From positions 1-32,389 of the forward strand of contig JARDZO010000025.1 in the NCBI GenBank assembly GCA_029240815.1: 32,389 bases of DNA. Reading direction: 5' to 3'. Shown piece by piece: positions 15,751-24,083 of this stretch. This DNA comes from Brevibacillus sp. Its GTDB lineage: Bacteria; Bacillota; Bacilli; Brevibacillales; Brevibacillaceae. The notes beneath the pieces are model-generated. The model was not told the origin of the DNA and searched no databases. It saw nothing but the letters and a program-made list of their open reading frames with translations. Position numbers and translations under genes: made by a program. The stretch's first letter is position 1. Each line of letters starts with the position of its first letter.

Positions 15751-16350
15751 ATGATGCATCCCGATACTGAATTACGCTACATCAATGATCAAATCGGGTA
15801 CGGTGTGTTTGCGACCAAATTCATTCCCAAAGGGACGATTGTGTGGGCCATGGATGACCTGGATCAGGTATTGGATCCAGCTTTCGTGGAAACACTGGAT
15901 CCATTACGAAAACAGGACGTGCAAAAATATTCGTTTAAAAACCAGTTCGGCAAGTACATCCTTTGTTGGGATAAAGCCCGGTATGTGAATCATAGCTTCC
16001 ATGCGACTTGTGTAGCGACGATGTACGATATGGAGCTGGCAGCACGAGATATTCAGCCGGGTGAAGAACTGACAGATGATTACGGAACTTTGAACTTGGA
16101 TGAACCCTTTGATTGTTTCCCGGAGGAGGGCACGAATCGCTCGCGGGTGATGCCAGACGATTTACTGCGCTACTATCGACAATGGGATGAAATTGCGGCG
16201 GGAGCATTCGAGCATTTCAATCATGTCGAACAGCCGCTGAAGCATCTGATTCTCCCCGAGCATCAGAAAAAGCTGCACGCCATTCTGGAGCATCACATAC
16301 CTCTCGACTCCGTGATTCAGCTCTATTACCGGCCAGCGTCGAGAAAATAG
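15751..16350 (+). CDS. SET-domain protein (putative protein lysine methyltransferase)
   Basis: This 199-residue protein has a SET domain over residues ~8-112. GYGVFATKFIPKGTIVW is the N-terminal SET motif, RYVNHSFHATC corresponds to the NHS segment that contacts SAM and forms the pseudoknot (Asn80-His81-Ser82), and GEELTDDYG carries the catalytic-type Asp-Tyr (Asp110-Tyr111). Cysteines around 120 and a helical C-terminus follow. SET enzymes transfer methyl groups from SAM to lysine side chains. Bacterial members are known but their targets are mostly unknown. The start ATG 15751 lies ~10 bases after AAGGAGTG. It stands alone, with its own weak terminator, upstream of the glutaminyl-tRNA synthetase gene. 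Confidence 0.85.
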   Translation: MMHPDTELRYINDQIGYGVFATKFIPKGTIVWAMDDLDQVLDPAFVETLDPLRKQDVQKYSFKNQFGKYILCWDKARYVNHSFHATCVATMYDMELAARDIQPGEELTDDYGTLNLDEPFDCFPEEGTNRSRVMPDDLLRYYRQWDEIAAGAFEHFNHVEQPLKHLILPEHQKKLHAILEHHIPLDSVIQLYYRPASRK

Positions 16351-16368
16351 GCAGGGTGAAAGACGCAA

Positions 16369-16392
16369 CGGGCCGGACTACGGCCCGATTTT
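16369..16392 (+). terminator. Short GC-rich terminator after the SET gene
   Basis: CGGGCCG (16369-16375) pairs with CGGCCCG (16381-16387) around GACTA, followed by ATTTTGTT. The T-run is interrupted, so termination may be partial. Confidence 0.6.
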
Positions 16393-16455
16393 GTTGAACT
16401 CTGGAGGGAGAATCAGTATTATGGAATGTAAAGGTGAAGTGAAAGGTTGATCTCA

Positions 16456-18114
16456 TTGGAAAACAAGGTAGCGTCATCTAACTTTATCCGCAATATTGTG
16501 ATCGATGACTTGGAAGCAGGCAAAGTAAAAGAAGTCATTACCCGATTTCCCCCGGAACCGAACGGGTATCTTCATATTGGACATGCAAAGGCGATCTGCC
16601 TGAACTTTGAATTGGCACACGAGTTTTCTGGAAAAGCCCACTTGCGTTTTGATGATACCAATCCTCTCAAAGAAGACACGGAGTACGTCAACGCGATTAA
16701 AGAAGACGTGAAATGGCTTGGCTTTGATTGGGACGGGCTGTTCTTCGCTTCCGATTACTTTGAGGAAATGTACAATCGGGCTGTACTCCTCATTCAAAAA
16801 GGGAAAGCGTACGTAGACGACCTTTCTGCCGAAGACATGCGCAAGTACCGCGGTACTTTGACGGAGCCAGGTGTGGACAGTCCATTCCGCAATCGTTCCG
16901 TGGAGGAAAACCTCGATCTGTTTGCACGGATGCGCAAAGGCGAGTTCAAGGACGGAGAAAAAGTGCTTCGTGCCAAAATCGACATGACCTCTCCGAACTT
17001 CAACATGCGTGATCCGGTTCTCTATCGCATTTCCCATGCGTCTCATCACAACACGGGAGATCAATGGTGCATCTACCCGATGTACGACTTTGCTCATCCG
17101 CTGGAGGATGCGATCGAAGGCGTGACCCACTCACTCTGTTCGCTGGAGTTTGAAGACCATCGTCCTTTGTACGATTGGGTCGTCGCCGAGTGTGAGATGC
17201 AGCATGTTCCGCGTCAGTACGAATTCGCTCGTCTGAATTTGACCAATACCGTCATGAGCAAGCGAAAGCTGAAACAGCTCGTAGACGAAAATATTGTGGA
17301 CGGTTGGGACGATCCACGCATGCCGACCATTGCAGGGTTCCGCCGCCGTGGCTTTACTCCTGAAGCGATCCGTACCTTCGCTCGTGAAGTAGGGGTAGCC
17401 CGCAGCAACAGCACGGTCGATGAAAAAATGCTGGAGCACTTTATCCGGGAAGACCTGAAATTAAAGGCGCCCCGTACGATGGCTGTCCTGAATCCGTTGA
17501 AGGTGGTCATCACGAACTATCCCGAAGACCAAGTGGAAATGCTGGATGCGGAAAACAACCCGGAAAACGAAGAGATGGGCAGCAGACAAATCCCGTTTTC
17601 CCGTGAGATCTACATTGAGCAAGACGACTTCATGGAAAATCCGCCGAGCAAGTACTTCCGACTCTTCCCTGGAAATGAAGTGCGTCTGAAGAACGCTTAT
17701 TTCATTAAATGCAACGACGTGATCAAAGACGCCGATGGCAACGTGATCGAGCTGCACTGCACGTATGATCCGGAAACCAAGAGCGGTAGCGGCTTTACCG
17801 GACGGAAAGTAAAAGGAACGATCCACTGGGTAGAAGCGACTAGGGCAGTTCCGGCTGAATTCCGCCTGTACGAGCCTTTGATTCTCGATGAAGAGGATAA
17901 CGAAGGGACGTTTTTGGACAACATCAATCCGAATTCGCTTGAAGTCCAAAACGGATTTGTGGAACCAAACATGAAGGACACGCAGCCTCAAGATAAATAC
18001 CAATTCTTCCGCCATGGTTATTTCAACGTAGATCCAAAGCATACGAAGGCTGAGAAGCTTGTTTTCAACCGTATCGTTTCGCTGAAGAGCTCGTTTGAAC
18101 TGCCCAAAGGATAA
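16456..18114 (+). CDS. glnS: Glutaminyl-tRNA synthetase
   Basis: This ~552-residue class I synthetase charges tRNA-Gln with glutamine. The ATP-binding HIGH motif is at residues 40-43 ([11 protein letters not shown]), and the KMSKS-type motif is [11 protein letters not shown] near 267. [18 protein letters not shown] and the long C-terminal anticodon-binding beta-barrels ([10 protein letters not shown]) match GlnRS rather than GltX. I place the start at TTG 16456, 9 bases after GAAAGG. An in-frame TTG at 16447 directly abuts that site. Most Bacillales make Gln-tRNA by transamidation with GatCAB and have no GlnRS, so this gene marks a lineage with a transferred GlnRS. No T-box leader is present in the 105 bases upstream. 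Confidence 0.95.
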   Translation: MENKVASSNFIRNIVIDDLEAGKVKEVITRFPPEPNGYLHIGHAKAICLNFELAHEFSGKAHLRFDDTNPLKEDTEYVNAIKEDVKWLGFDWDGLFFASDYFEEMYNRAVLLIQKGKAYVDDLSAEDMRKYRGTLTEPGVDSPFRNRSVEENLDLFARMRKGEFKDGEKVLRAKIDMTSPNFNMRDPVLYRISHASHHNTGDQWCIYPMYDFAHPLEDAIEGVTHSLCSLEFEDHRPLYDWVVAECEMQHVPRQYEFARLNLTNTVMSKRKLKQLVDENIVDGWDDPRMPTIAGFRRRGFTPEAIRTFAREVGVARSNSTVDEKMLEHFIREDLKLKAPRTMAVLNPLKVVITNYPEDQVEMLDAENNPENEEMGSRQIPFSREIYIEQDDFMENPPSKYFRLFPGNEVRLKNAYFIKCNDVIKDADGNVIELHCTYDPETKSGSGFTGRKVKGTIHWVEATRAVPAEFRLYEPLILDEEDNEGTFLDNINPNSLEVQNGFVEPNMKDTQPQDKYQFFRHGYFNVDPKHTKAEKLVFNRIVSLKSSFELPKG

Positions 18115-18131
18115 CGGAAGAACCGAATATC

Positions 18132-18180
18132 AAAACGCTGTGGGCATAGGGAACTGTGTCCGACAGCGTTTTTTCTTTTT
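18132..18180 (+). terminator. Intrinsic terminator of glnS
   Basis: AAAACGCTGT (18132-18141) pairs with ACAGCGTTTT (18163-18172), followed by a T-rich tract through 18180. Confidence 0.9.
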
Positions 18181-18310
18181 ACTTCCGGAAAGTCCAAGTG
18201 TCACGGAGGTCCTTCCCGCACCGAGGCATGGCAAAGCAAAGTTTTCTATTCTAGATATTTTCTGGATAGTGGGTATAATTATTCATATTGTGAATGAAGG
18301 GGGACAGGCA

Positions 18311-19645
18311 GTGAACGGAAAAACAGAGCTCCAACGCAGCTTGAAATTATGGCATATCGTTGTGATCGGCCTCGGCTATATGGCGCCAATGGCTGTTTTT
18401 GATACGTTTGGCATTGTGGCCCAAGAGACTGGGGGGCATGTTCCTGCAGCTTATGCGGTCACTCTTCTGGCCATCCTGTTTACCGCAGCGAGCTATGGGA
18501 AAATGGTGAGAGTCTTTCCTTCGTCAGGGACGGCCTACACCTATACGCAGGAGACAATACATCCGTATGCCGGATTTCTGGTAGGATGGGCCTCCTTGCT
18601 GGACTATTTATTTTTGCCGATGATTAATGCGCTGCTGACGGGCGTGTATCTGTCATCCGTGTTTCCCGATGTCCCTACACATTGGTGGATTGTTGGCTTT
18701 ATTCTTTTAATAACCTTGCTCAATGTATTCCGGGTAACCGTGACGGCATCGGTGAATTCCTTCCTCGTGCTGTTTCAGATATCTGTAGTAGTGATTTTTG
18801 CGGGATTGGCGATCAGAGGGTTGATGCATGGCGGCGGTGTTGAACAGGTATTTACCGCGCGTCCGTTTTTCTCGCCAGACATGTCCTTTGCAGCTTTGCT
18901 CTCAGGAGCGTCCATTCTTTGCTTTTCTTTCCTCGGTTTTGATGCCGTGACTACGTTGACGGAAGAAACGGTCGATGCGAAAAAGACGATTCCCCGTGGT
19001 ATTTTGCTCGTTGCTCTGGGAGGAGGGACGTTGTTCATCACAGCTTCCTACTTCTCCCAGTCGCTATTTCCAGATGCTTCGGTCTTTTCCGACCCGGAAG
19101 CGGCGTCGGCAGAAATCGCTCTATCCATCGGGGGCACCATATTCCAACTCGTGTTCCTGGCAGCGGCTTTATCGTCTACATTGGCTTCGGGCCTCGTTTC
19201 TGTCACCAGTGTGACGCGTCTGTTGTACGCTATGGGACGGGACGGATATTTGCCGAGGAAATGGTTCGGGTATATTCACCCTCGACTGAAAACACCGTTA
19301 TACAACGTTTTATTAGTCGGCCTCCTGATGATGGCGGCGCTGTTTTTGGACCTGCTGACGGCTACGTCCTTTATCAACTTCGGGGCATTGGTCGCCTTTA
19401 GCTTTGTCAATATCAGTGTTATTGCCTACTACGTGTGGAGACAAAAGCGCTTGCGAGTGGCAGATTGGTGGAGATACCTCCTATCTCCGTTGATTGGTGC
19501 GACATTTGTCGGCTTTCTGTGGGTCAATCTGGATATCAAATCCATGATTCTTGGTTTAATGTGGACTTTTGTGGGTCTGGTATATCTGCTCTATTTGGTG
19601 AAAGTCAAGCAGACCAGACTGGATAGGATGAAATTCGACGAATAG
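18311..19645 (+). CDS. APC-family amino acid permease
   Basis: This 444-residue protein has 12 predicted membrane helices. The first, WHIVVIGLGYMAPMAVFDTF, carries the APC helix-1 unwound glycine segment. SFLGFDAVTTLTEET near residue 205 is the conserved helix-6 region, followed by KKTIPRGIL. The start GTG 18311 lies 8 bases after GAAGGGGG. The frame is open upstream but overlaps the glnS terminator, so a longer start is unlikely. A -10-like TATAAT is at 18274-18279 with a weak -35. It is followed after 16 bases by an alpha/beta hydrolase gene, so the two are probably cotranscribed. Substrate is not predictable. The family moves amino acids, polyamines or related amines. Confidence 0.87.
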   Translation: MNGKTELQRSLKLWHIVVIGLGYMAPMAVFDTFGIVAQETGGHVPAAYAVTLLAILFTAASYGKMVRVFPSSGTAYTYTQETIHPYAGFLVGWASLLDYLFLPMINALLTGVYLSSVFPDVPTHWWIVGFILLITLLNVFRVTVTASVNSFLVLFQISVVVIFAGLAIRGLMHGGGVEQVFTARPFFSPDMSFAALLSGASILCFSFLGFDAVTTLTEETVDAKKTIPRGILLVALGGGTLFITASYFSQSLFPDASVFSDPEAASAEIALSIGGTIFQLVFLAAALSSTLASGLVSVTSVTRLLYAMGRDGYLPRKWFGYIHPRLKTPLYNVLLVGLLMMAALFLDLLTATSFINFGALVAFSFVNISVIAYYVWRQKRLRVADWWRYLLSPLIGATFVGFLWVNLDIKSMILGLMWTFVGLVYLLYLVKVKQTRLDRMKFDE

Positions 19646-19661
19646 CCGAGGTGAGAGACGC

Positions 19662-20513
19662 ATGAATGATCCGATTTTTTCATCAATCAAAACGGTGGCC
19701 AGAGAAGGGGTTGTCATGGAATATGGTCTCGCTGGGCCAGCAAATGCTCCTGTCCTGTTGCTCTTGCATGCGATCCGCAATACTAAAATGTTGTTTGCGG
19801 GGATCATTCCTGCCTTGGCTCAGCATCATCGTGTGGTTGCCGTCGATTTGCGAGGGCATGGTCATTCTGCCGATACGACTGTGTTTTCCTTTGAGGCCAT
19901 CGTAAACGATCTGATGGGAGTGCTGGATGCAGAAGAGCTCGATCAGGTGACGGTGGTAGCCTCCTCCTTTTCCGCAGTACCAGCGCAGATGTTGGCCGTT
20001 CGGGAGCGCCAGCGAATTGCCCGGCTCATCCTGCTTGACGGAGGCTTTTACCAGTTAGGGGAGATGCCAGGCTTCCATTTGCAGAATGTGGTGGAGCGAT
20101 TGACAACAGCGAGGTTTCCCTCCGTAGAGGAGGCCGAGCGACAATTTGCCCGCCGCTATGGAATCGGTAATCTGCCCGAGGGCTGGATGGCATCAGAGCT
20201 GGAGCGAAAAAAAGACGGCAAGTTTGGGTACCGTTTGTCGCGAGAGGCTTTTACCGCTTATTTTAGCGATTATGCTACCTTTGATAAAGAGGCGCTGTTC
20301 CAAGCAGTCACTTGTCCGGTTCTGCTACTTCTCGCAGATTGGAGACTTTTGCCTGACGATGAACAGCGAGAATTCAGTCGAGCAGCAGCTGCTTTTTATC
20401 AACAGTCGGTCAGACAAGCAAGGATTCACTCGATTCCAGGGTCGCTTCATCTCTTGATGGTGTCGCATCCGGAGGAAACAGTAAAAGAAATCATGGCTTT
20501 TACAAGAAACTAA
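19662..20513 (+). CDS. Alpha/beta hydrolase fold protein
   Basis: This 283-residue protein has the alpha/beta hydrolase order: oxyanion segment LLLLHAIRNTKM near residue 32, VVAVDLRGHGHS near 58, nucleophile elbow VASSFSA with Ser102, candidate acid Asp in LLLLADWRLLPDD and His in GSLHLLM near 260. The elbow reads A-S-S-F-S rather than G-x-S-x-G, so both glycine positions are replaced by small residues. ATG 19662 is preceded by a weak GAGGTGAGAG. It follows the APC permease by 16 bases and is closed by a strong terminator. It may hydrolyse an ester, amide or lactone taken up by the permease, but no specific substrate can be supported. Confidence 0.8.
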   Translation: MNDPIFSSIKTVAREGVVMEYGLAGPANAPVLLLLHAIRNTKMLFAGIIPALAQHHRVVAVDLRGHGHSADTTVFSFEAIVNDLMGVLDAEELDQVTVVASSFSAVPAQMLAVRERQRIARLILLDGGFYQLGEMPGFHLQNVVERLTTARFPSVEEAERQFARRYGIGNLPEGWMASELERKKDGKFGYRLSREAFTAYFSDYATFDKEALFQAVTCPVLLLLADWRLLPDDEQREFSRAAAAFYQQSVRQARIHSIPGSLHLLMVSHPEETVKEIMAFTRN

Positions 20514-20542
20514 GGGACAAGCGCGATGCTTGTCCCTTTTTT
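20512..20542 (+). terminator. Intrinsic terminator of the permease-hydrolase operon
   Basis: AAGGGACAAGC (20512-20522) pairs perfectly with GCTTGTCCCTT (20528-20538) around a 5-base loop, followed by T residues to 20542. The stem overlaps the end of the hydrolase stop codon. Confidence 0.9.
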
Positions 20543-20554
20543 GTATGGAAACGA

Positions 20555-21220
20555 CTATCGTTTGGCTTCGCGCAAGAGTGTGTTAATCGTTGGCGCATTT
20601 GCATCCTGACCAGTTTCGCGCATGTGTTTTTTCGCCTGCTCGAATGCATCGATTCCTGGTTTGGAAGTGACGGTCAGTACACGAGTATTTTTACCGTACA
20701 ACTTTTGAATATGCGCACGAGCTTGTGAAAGGGTCGTGTTGATATCGCTTCTTCCCAATGTACCGGCTGTACCAGGCGTCGTGTGTTCATTCCCCCGTGC
20801 TGAACTACCCGTGAAATTGCTGAGAAGATGGGTTTGCATCGGATCCAGCTGGTTGACCGATAGACTTCTTGTCGTAGCTGGGCAGATGACAACAGCATCT
20901 TTGAGAACCAGTGCTTGAATACCATGAACACCAGCTGCATTCAACTGCGCTTCTAGTTTAGTTGAGGGACCGTCGCTATGGAGGTGGGAGCTCCCGATGC
21001 TGCTGTAGACATTCGTGCCCATTCCGTTAGAGGTCGTCCCGAGTGAGTTCGTGGTCACTTTCTTTTCTCTGTCTACGCTAGGAATGACGATATCGCCCGG
21101 TGCGGCTTGATTCTGAGTCCGTGTCGGCTGTGGCTGTGGTGCAGCCTGATTGTTACAAGCGGTTAGCAGGAGAACGATACCCAATCCTCCGGTACCCATC
21201 CATTTTCCAAAGCGTTTCAT
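20555..21220 (-). CDS. YhcN/YlaJ-family sporulation lipoprotein
   Basis: This 221-residue protein has a type II signal peptide ending LLLTAC with lipidated Cys22 and a Gln/Pro-rich linker. The C-terminal domain resembles the YhcN/YlaJ lipoproteins found in the inner membrane of Bacillus spores. It includes IQALVLKDAVVI, a strand, and a Lys-rich helical end (TSKPGIDAFEQAKKHM). The start ATG lies 7 bases after GGTGGAGG on the minus strand. It is a single gene, convergent with the hydrolase and divergent from the GMC pair. Family members are expressed in the forespore under sigma-G, but I cannot identify a convincing sigma-G promoter upstream. Confidence 0.72.
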   Translation of the reverse strand: MKRFGKWMGTGGLGIVLLLTACNNQAAPQPQPTRTQNQAAPGDIVIPSVDREKKVTTNSLGTTSNGMGTNVYSSIGSSHLHSDGPSTKLEAQLNAAGVHGIQALVLKDAVVICPATTRSLSVNQLDPMQTHLLSNFTGSSARGNEHTTPGTAGTLGRSDINTTLSQARAHIQKLYGKNTRVLTVTSKPGIDAFEQAKKHMRETGQDANAPTINTLLREAKR

Positions 21221-21373
21221 GTCGATCCCTCCACCTTTTCTTTCTGCCTACTTTTATCGTGCTCTGACGCTTCTTTGAGTATTTAAGGAGGATGTTGGAA
21301 AAAATTAAGGTAGAGCCGTTTAGCTTGTCGAAAATATGCACAAACAGGTGAATAGAGACATCAGGAGGTGGTA

Positions 21374-22126
21374 GTGTTGGCACAAACAAATAATGGCAAT
21401 GAACAACCTGTATCACGGAGGAACTTTCTGAAGAACTCCGGACTCGTGATCGGTGGACTGGTTGTTGGTGGAGTGGCAGGGAGCTTGATCAACAGAACTC
21501 CAGCACCAGCACCGCAGCAACCAGGAGCGACACCTGCTCCTGCAGCAGATTTCAATCAGGCATTAATGTACTTCACTCCCGAACAATTCAAGGTGGTTGA
21601 TGCTGCCTGCGAGCGAATTTTCCCTGAGGACGATATCGGACCAGGAGCAAAGGCACTTGGGGCGGCTTATTTCATCGATCACCAGTTGGCTGGAGACTGG
21701 GGCTTTAACTCGCGTGATTACATGTCAGGTCCTTTTTATCCTGGAGAAGTGACCCAAGGCTATCAAGGCAGGCTGAAGCGCCGGGAGATTTTTGATATTG
21801 GTATCCAAGAAATGAACAATTACAGCAATAGCACACAGAAAAAAAGGTTTTATGAGCTTACGCCCGAACAGCAGGATGCCGTGTTGAAGGCATTTGAATC
21901 AGACGAAGTGAAATTGACCACGATTTCTGCCAGTGCCTTTTTCAAAATGCTCCGTGCGAGTACGCTCGAAGGCGTCTACTCTGACCCTCTATACGGAGGC
22001 AATAAAAACATGGATGGCTGGAAGATGAGAAATTACCCGGGTAATCAAATGGCTTATACACAAGTCATCGAGAAGGACGAGTTTGTGAAGATGGCCCCTT
22101 TGAGTTTGCGGGATCATCAACATTAA
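21374..22126 (+). CDS. Gluconate 2-dehydrogenase subunit 3-family protein, Tat-exported
   Basis: This ~250-residue protein carries a twin-arginine signal (SRRNFLKNS then a hydrophobic stretch GLVIGGLVVGG) and a proline/alanine linker. The domain begins FTPEQFKVVDAACERIFPED, the hallmark of the small subunit of membrane-linked GMC dehydrogenases. The subunit usually chaperones Tat export of the flavoprotein partner. The start is uncertain. GTG 21374 and TTG 21377 both fit AGGAGG at 21363-21368. The flavoprotein gene follows 15 bases later. The third usual partner, a multihaem cytochrome c, is not adjacent. Confidence 0.85.
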   Translation: MLAQTNNGNEQPVSRRNFLKNSGLVIGGLVVGGVAGSLINRTPAPAPQQPGATPAPAADFNQALMYFTPEQFKVVDAACERIFPEDDIGPGAKALGAAYFIDHQLAGDWGFNSRDYMSGPFYPGEVTQGYQGRLKRREIFDIGIQEMNNYSNSTQKKRFYELTPEQQDAVLKAFESDEVKLTTISASAFFKMLRASTLEGVYSDPLYGGNKNMDGWKMRNYPGNQMAYTQVIEKDEFVKMAPLSLRDHQH

Positions 22127-22141
22127 GGGGGACTAACAGAC

Positions 22142-23863
22142 ATGGCCAAGAAATTACCGAAAGTCGACGTGGTCATCGTAGGCGTTGGCTGGGGCGGAGG
22201 AGTCATCGCATCCGAGCTGACCAAGCAAGGCTTGACTGTCGTCGGATTAGAGCGAGGCAAGGAAAGAAAAACGGAAGACTACTTTATGGTGCACGATGAG
22301 CTTCGTTATGCGATGCGCTATGAAATGATGCAGGACCTGTCCAAGGAAACAATCACTTTCCGGAGTAAAAACAGTGTCCGTGCGCTACCGATGCGGTCTT
22401 ATGGATCTTTCTTGCTCGGGACAGGCTTGGGTGGATCCGGTGTTCACTGGAATGGACAGACCTTCCGCTTTTTGCCGTATGACTTTGAAATCCGCAGCAA
22501 GACCATCGAGCGGTATGGAGAAAAGAAAATTCCGGACGGCATGACGATTCAGGATTGGGGCATCACGTACGATCAACTGGAGCCATACTTCGACAAATTT
22601 GAGCGGATGGCAGGGATTTCCGGTGAGGAAAATCCTATGGGAGGCAAGCGTTCACAGCCGTATCCGACACCGCCGATGAAGATGACTCCCAGTATAAAGA
22701 TGTTCCAAGAAGCTGCCAAAAAGAAGAATCTGCATCCTTACATGATGCCATCGGCAAATCTTTCGGAAGCGTACACGAACCCGGATGGTGTCTCTCGGGC
22801 AGCTTGTCAGTATTGCGGTTACTGTGAGCGGTTTGGATGTGAATATGGTGCTAAGGCGGATCCAGTCGTTACCGTCATCCCTATTGCGAAAAAGACCGGA
22901 AAATTTGAGATCCGCACGCATTCGCAAGTTCGACGCATTTTACATAATGGAAATAAGGCGACAGGTGTCATGTATACCGATATCACGACTGGCGAAGAAA
23001 TCGAACAGCCAGCGGATATCGTTGTGTTGACCAGCTATGTCTTTAACAATACAAGACTGCTGCTCATGTCCAAGCTAGGCCGTCCATACGATCCGACAAC
23101 GGGCAAAGGCGTAATCGGAAAGAACTACGCTTATCAGGTCATCCGAGGAGGAGCAGTCGGCTTTTTTGATGATCGGGAATTCAATCTGTATGCCGGCGCA
23201 GGGTCTCTAGCCATGTGTCTCGACGATTACAACGGGGACAACTTTGATCACAAAGATCTAAATTTCATTCATGGAGCGAATATCAGTCTTTCGCAGCTGG
23301 GTCTGCGTCCGATCGCCAACAACAAAGTTCCCGAGGGTACTCCTAGCTGGGGGAAAGATTTCAAGGCAGCATCGATCAAGTATGCGAACAGGTTTGTGTC
23401 GGTAGGGGCGCAGGGAGCATCCATGCCATTTAAGCATCACTTCTTGGATTTGGACCCGACCTACAAGGACGTATTTGGCGATCCGCTCATGCGCATCACG
23501 TATGATTTTGAAGAACAGGATCGGCAACTGGCTGCTTATTGTGCGGACAAGTGCGGGGAAATTGTCAAAGAAATGGGGGCCAGCAGCAAAATTGAAATCA
23601 ACAGGAAGCTCGGACCTTACGATATCACCCCTTACCAATCCACACATAATACGGGAGGCGTGATTATGGGAGCTTCACCGGACACGTCAGCCGTTAACAA
23701 CTACCTGCAAATGTGGGATGCTGAGAATGTGTTTGTCGTGGGTGCATCTGCTTTCGCACACAACAGTGGTTATAACCCTACAGGAACGATGGGTGCACTT
23801 TCTTACCGTGCTGCGGAAGGCATTTTGAAGTACAGAAAAAGTGGTGGAGGCTCCCTTGTATAA
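22142..23863 (+). CDS. GMC-family FAD dehydrogenase (gluconate/glucose dehydrogenase large-subunit type)
   Basis: This 573-residue flavoenzyme opens with the FAD Rossmann motif VIVGVGWGGG at residues 11-20 and ends with the GMC catalytic region (HNTGGVIMG and ASAFAHNSGYNPTGTMGAL). A cluster C-x2-C-x2-C-x4-C lies at Cys222, 225, 228 and 233 (ACQYCGYCERFGC). Related FAD glucose and fructose dehydrogenases carry a 3Fe-4S cluster bound by cysteines in this region, so an Fe-S centre is likely. There is no signal of its own. It probably leaves the cell folded together with the Tat-signal partner encoded just upstream. It oxidises a sugar, polyol or sugar acid and passes electrons to a membrane acceptor. 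The exact substrate is unknown. Confidence 0.88.
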   Translation: MAKKLPKVDVVIVGVGWGGGVIASELTKQGLTVVGLERGKERKTEDYFMVHDELRYAMRYEMMQDLSKETITFRSKNSVRALPMRSYGSFLLGTGLGGSGVHWNGQTFRFLPYDFEIRSKTIERYGEKKIPDGMTIQDWGITYDQLEPYFDKFERMAGISGEENPMGGKRSQPYPTPPMKMTPSIKMFQEAAKKKNLHPYMMPSANLSEAYTNPDGVSRAACQYCGYCERFGCEYGAKADPVVTVIPIAKKTGKFEIRTHSQVRRILHNGNKATGVMYTDITTGEEIEQPADIVVLTSYVFNNTRLLLMSKLGRPYDPTTGKGVIGKNYAYQVIRGGAVGFFDDREFNLYAGAGSLAMCLDDYNGDNFDHKDLNFIHGANISLSQLGLRPIANNKVPEGTPSWGKDFKAASIKYANRFVSVGAQGASMPFKHHFLDLDPTYKDVFGDPLMRITYDFEEQDRQLAAYCADKCGEIVKEMGASSKIEINRKLGPYDITPYQSTHNTGGVIMGASPDTSAVNNYLQMWDAENVFVVGASAFAHNSGYNPTGTMGALSYRAAEGILKYRKSGGGSLV

Positions 23864-23905
23864 GGAGTGGTTTCCTTTTTTGCAAAATAGGAATGCAGAA
23901 GTGAG

Positions 23906-23936
23906 AAAAGCCGTTGGTTGAACTGACGGCTTTTTT
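23906..23936 (+). terminator. Intrinsic terminator of the GMC operon
   Basis: AAAAGCCGT (23906-23914) pairs with ACGGCTTTT, continuing into TTTTTT at 23931-23936. Confidence 0.88.
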
Positions 23937-23957
23937 CTTGCGCAGAACAAAAACAGA

Positions 23958-23974
23958 TTTGCATCATTGCGAAA
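23958..23974 (+). promoter_or_regulatory. Possible upstream activator site for the sigma-54 activator
   Basis: TTTGCATCATTGCGAAA is an imperfect palindrome (TTTGC versus GCGAAA) centred about 85 bases upstream of the predicted start, the usual distance for an enhancer site. Only one copy is seen. Confidence 0.3.
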
Positions 23975-24025
23975 AACGGTAAGCAGAGCCGCGAAGGAAT
24001 GGCGTTTCCATGCGCTTTCTGTATC

Positions 24026-24041
24026 TGGCACGTTCCTTGCT
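24026..24041 (+). promoter_or_regulatory. Sigma-54 (-24/-12) promoter
   Basis: TGGCAC (24026-24031), five bases, then TTGCT (24037-24041) is an exact match to the sigma-54 consensus TGGCACN5TTGCW. GG is at -24 and GC at -12. Transcription should start near 24052, 32 bases before the PLP-enzyme ATG. The gene of a sigma-54 activator lies in the same operon. Confidence 0.92.
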
Positions 24042-24083
24042 ATATCAAAGGAATACTAGAAGGAAAAAGGAGAGACAAAAAAG

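Noticed and set aside
16351..16455. T-box leader for glnS
   Set aside because: The 105 bases contain the terminator of the SET gene and no T-box sequence (AGGGTGGNACCGCG) or specifier structure.
18095..18310. N-terminal extension of the APC permease
   Set aside because: The frame is open but crosses the glnS stop and terminator. GTG 18311 has a good ribosome binding site and begins just before the first conserved membrane helix.
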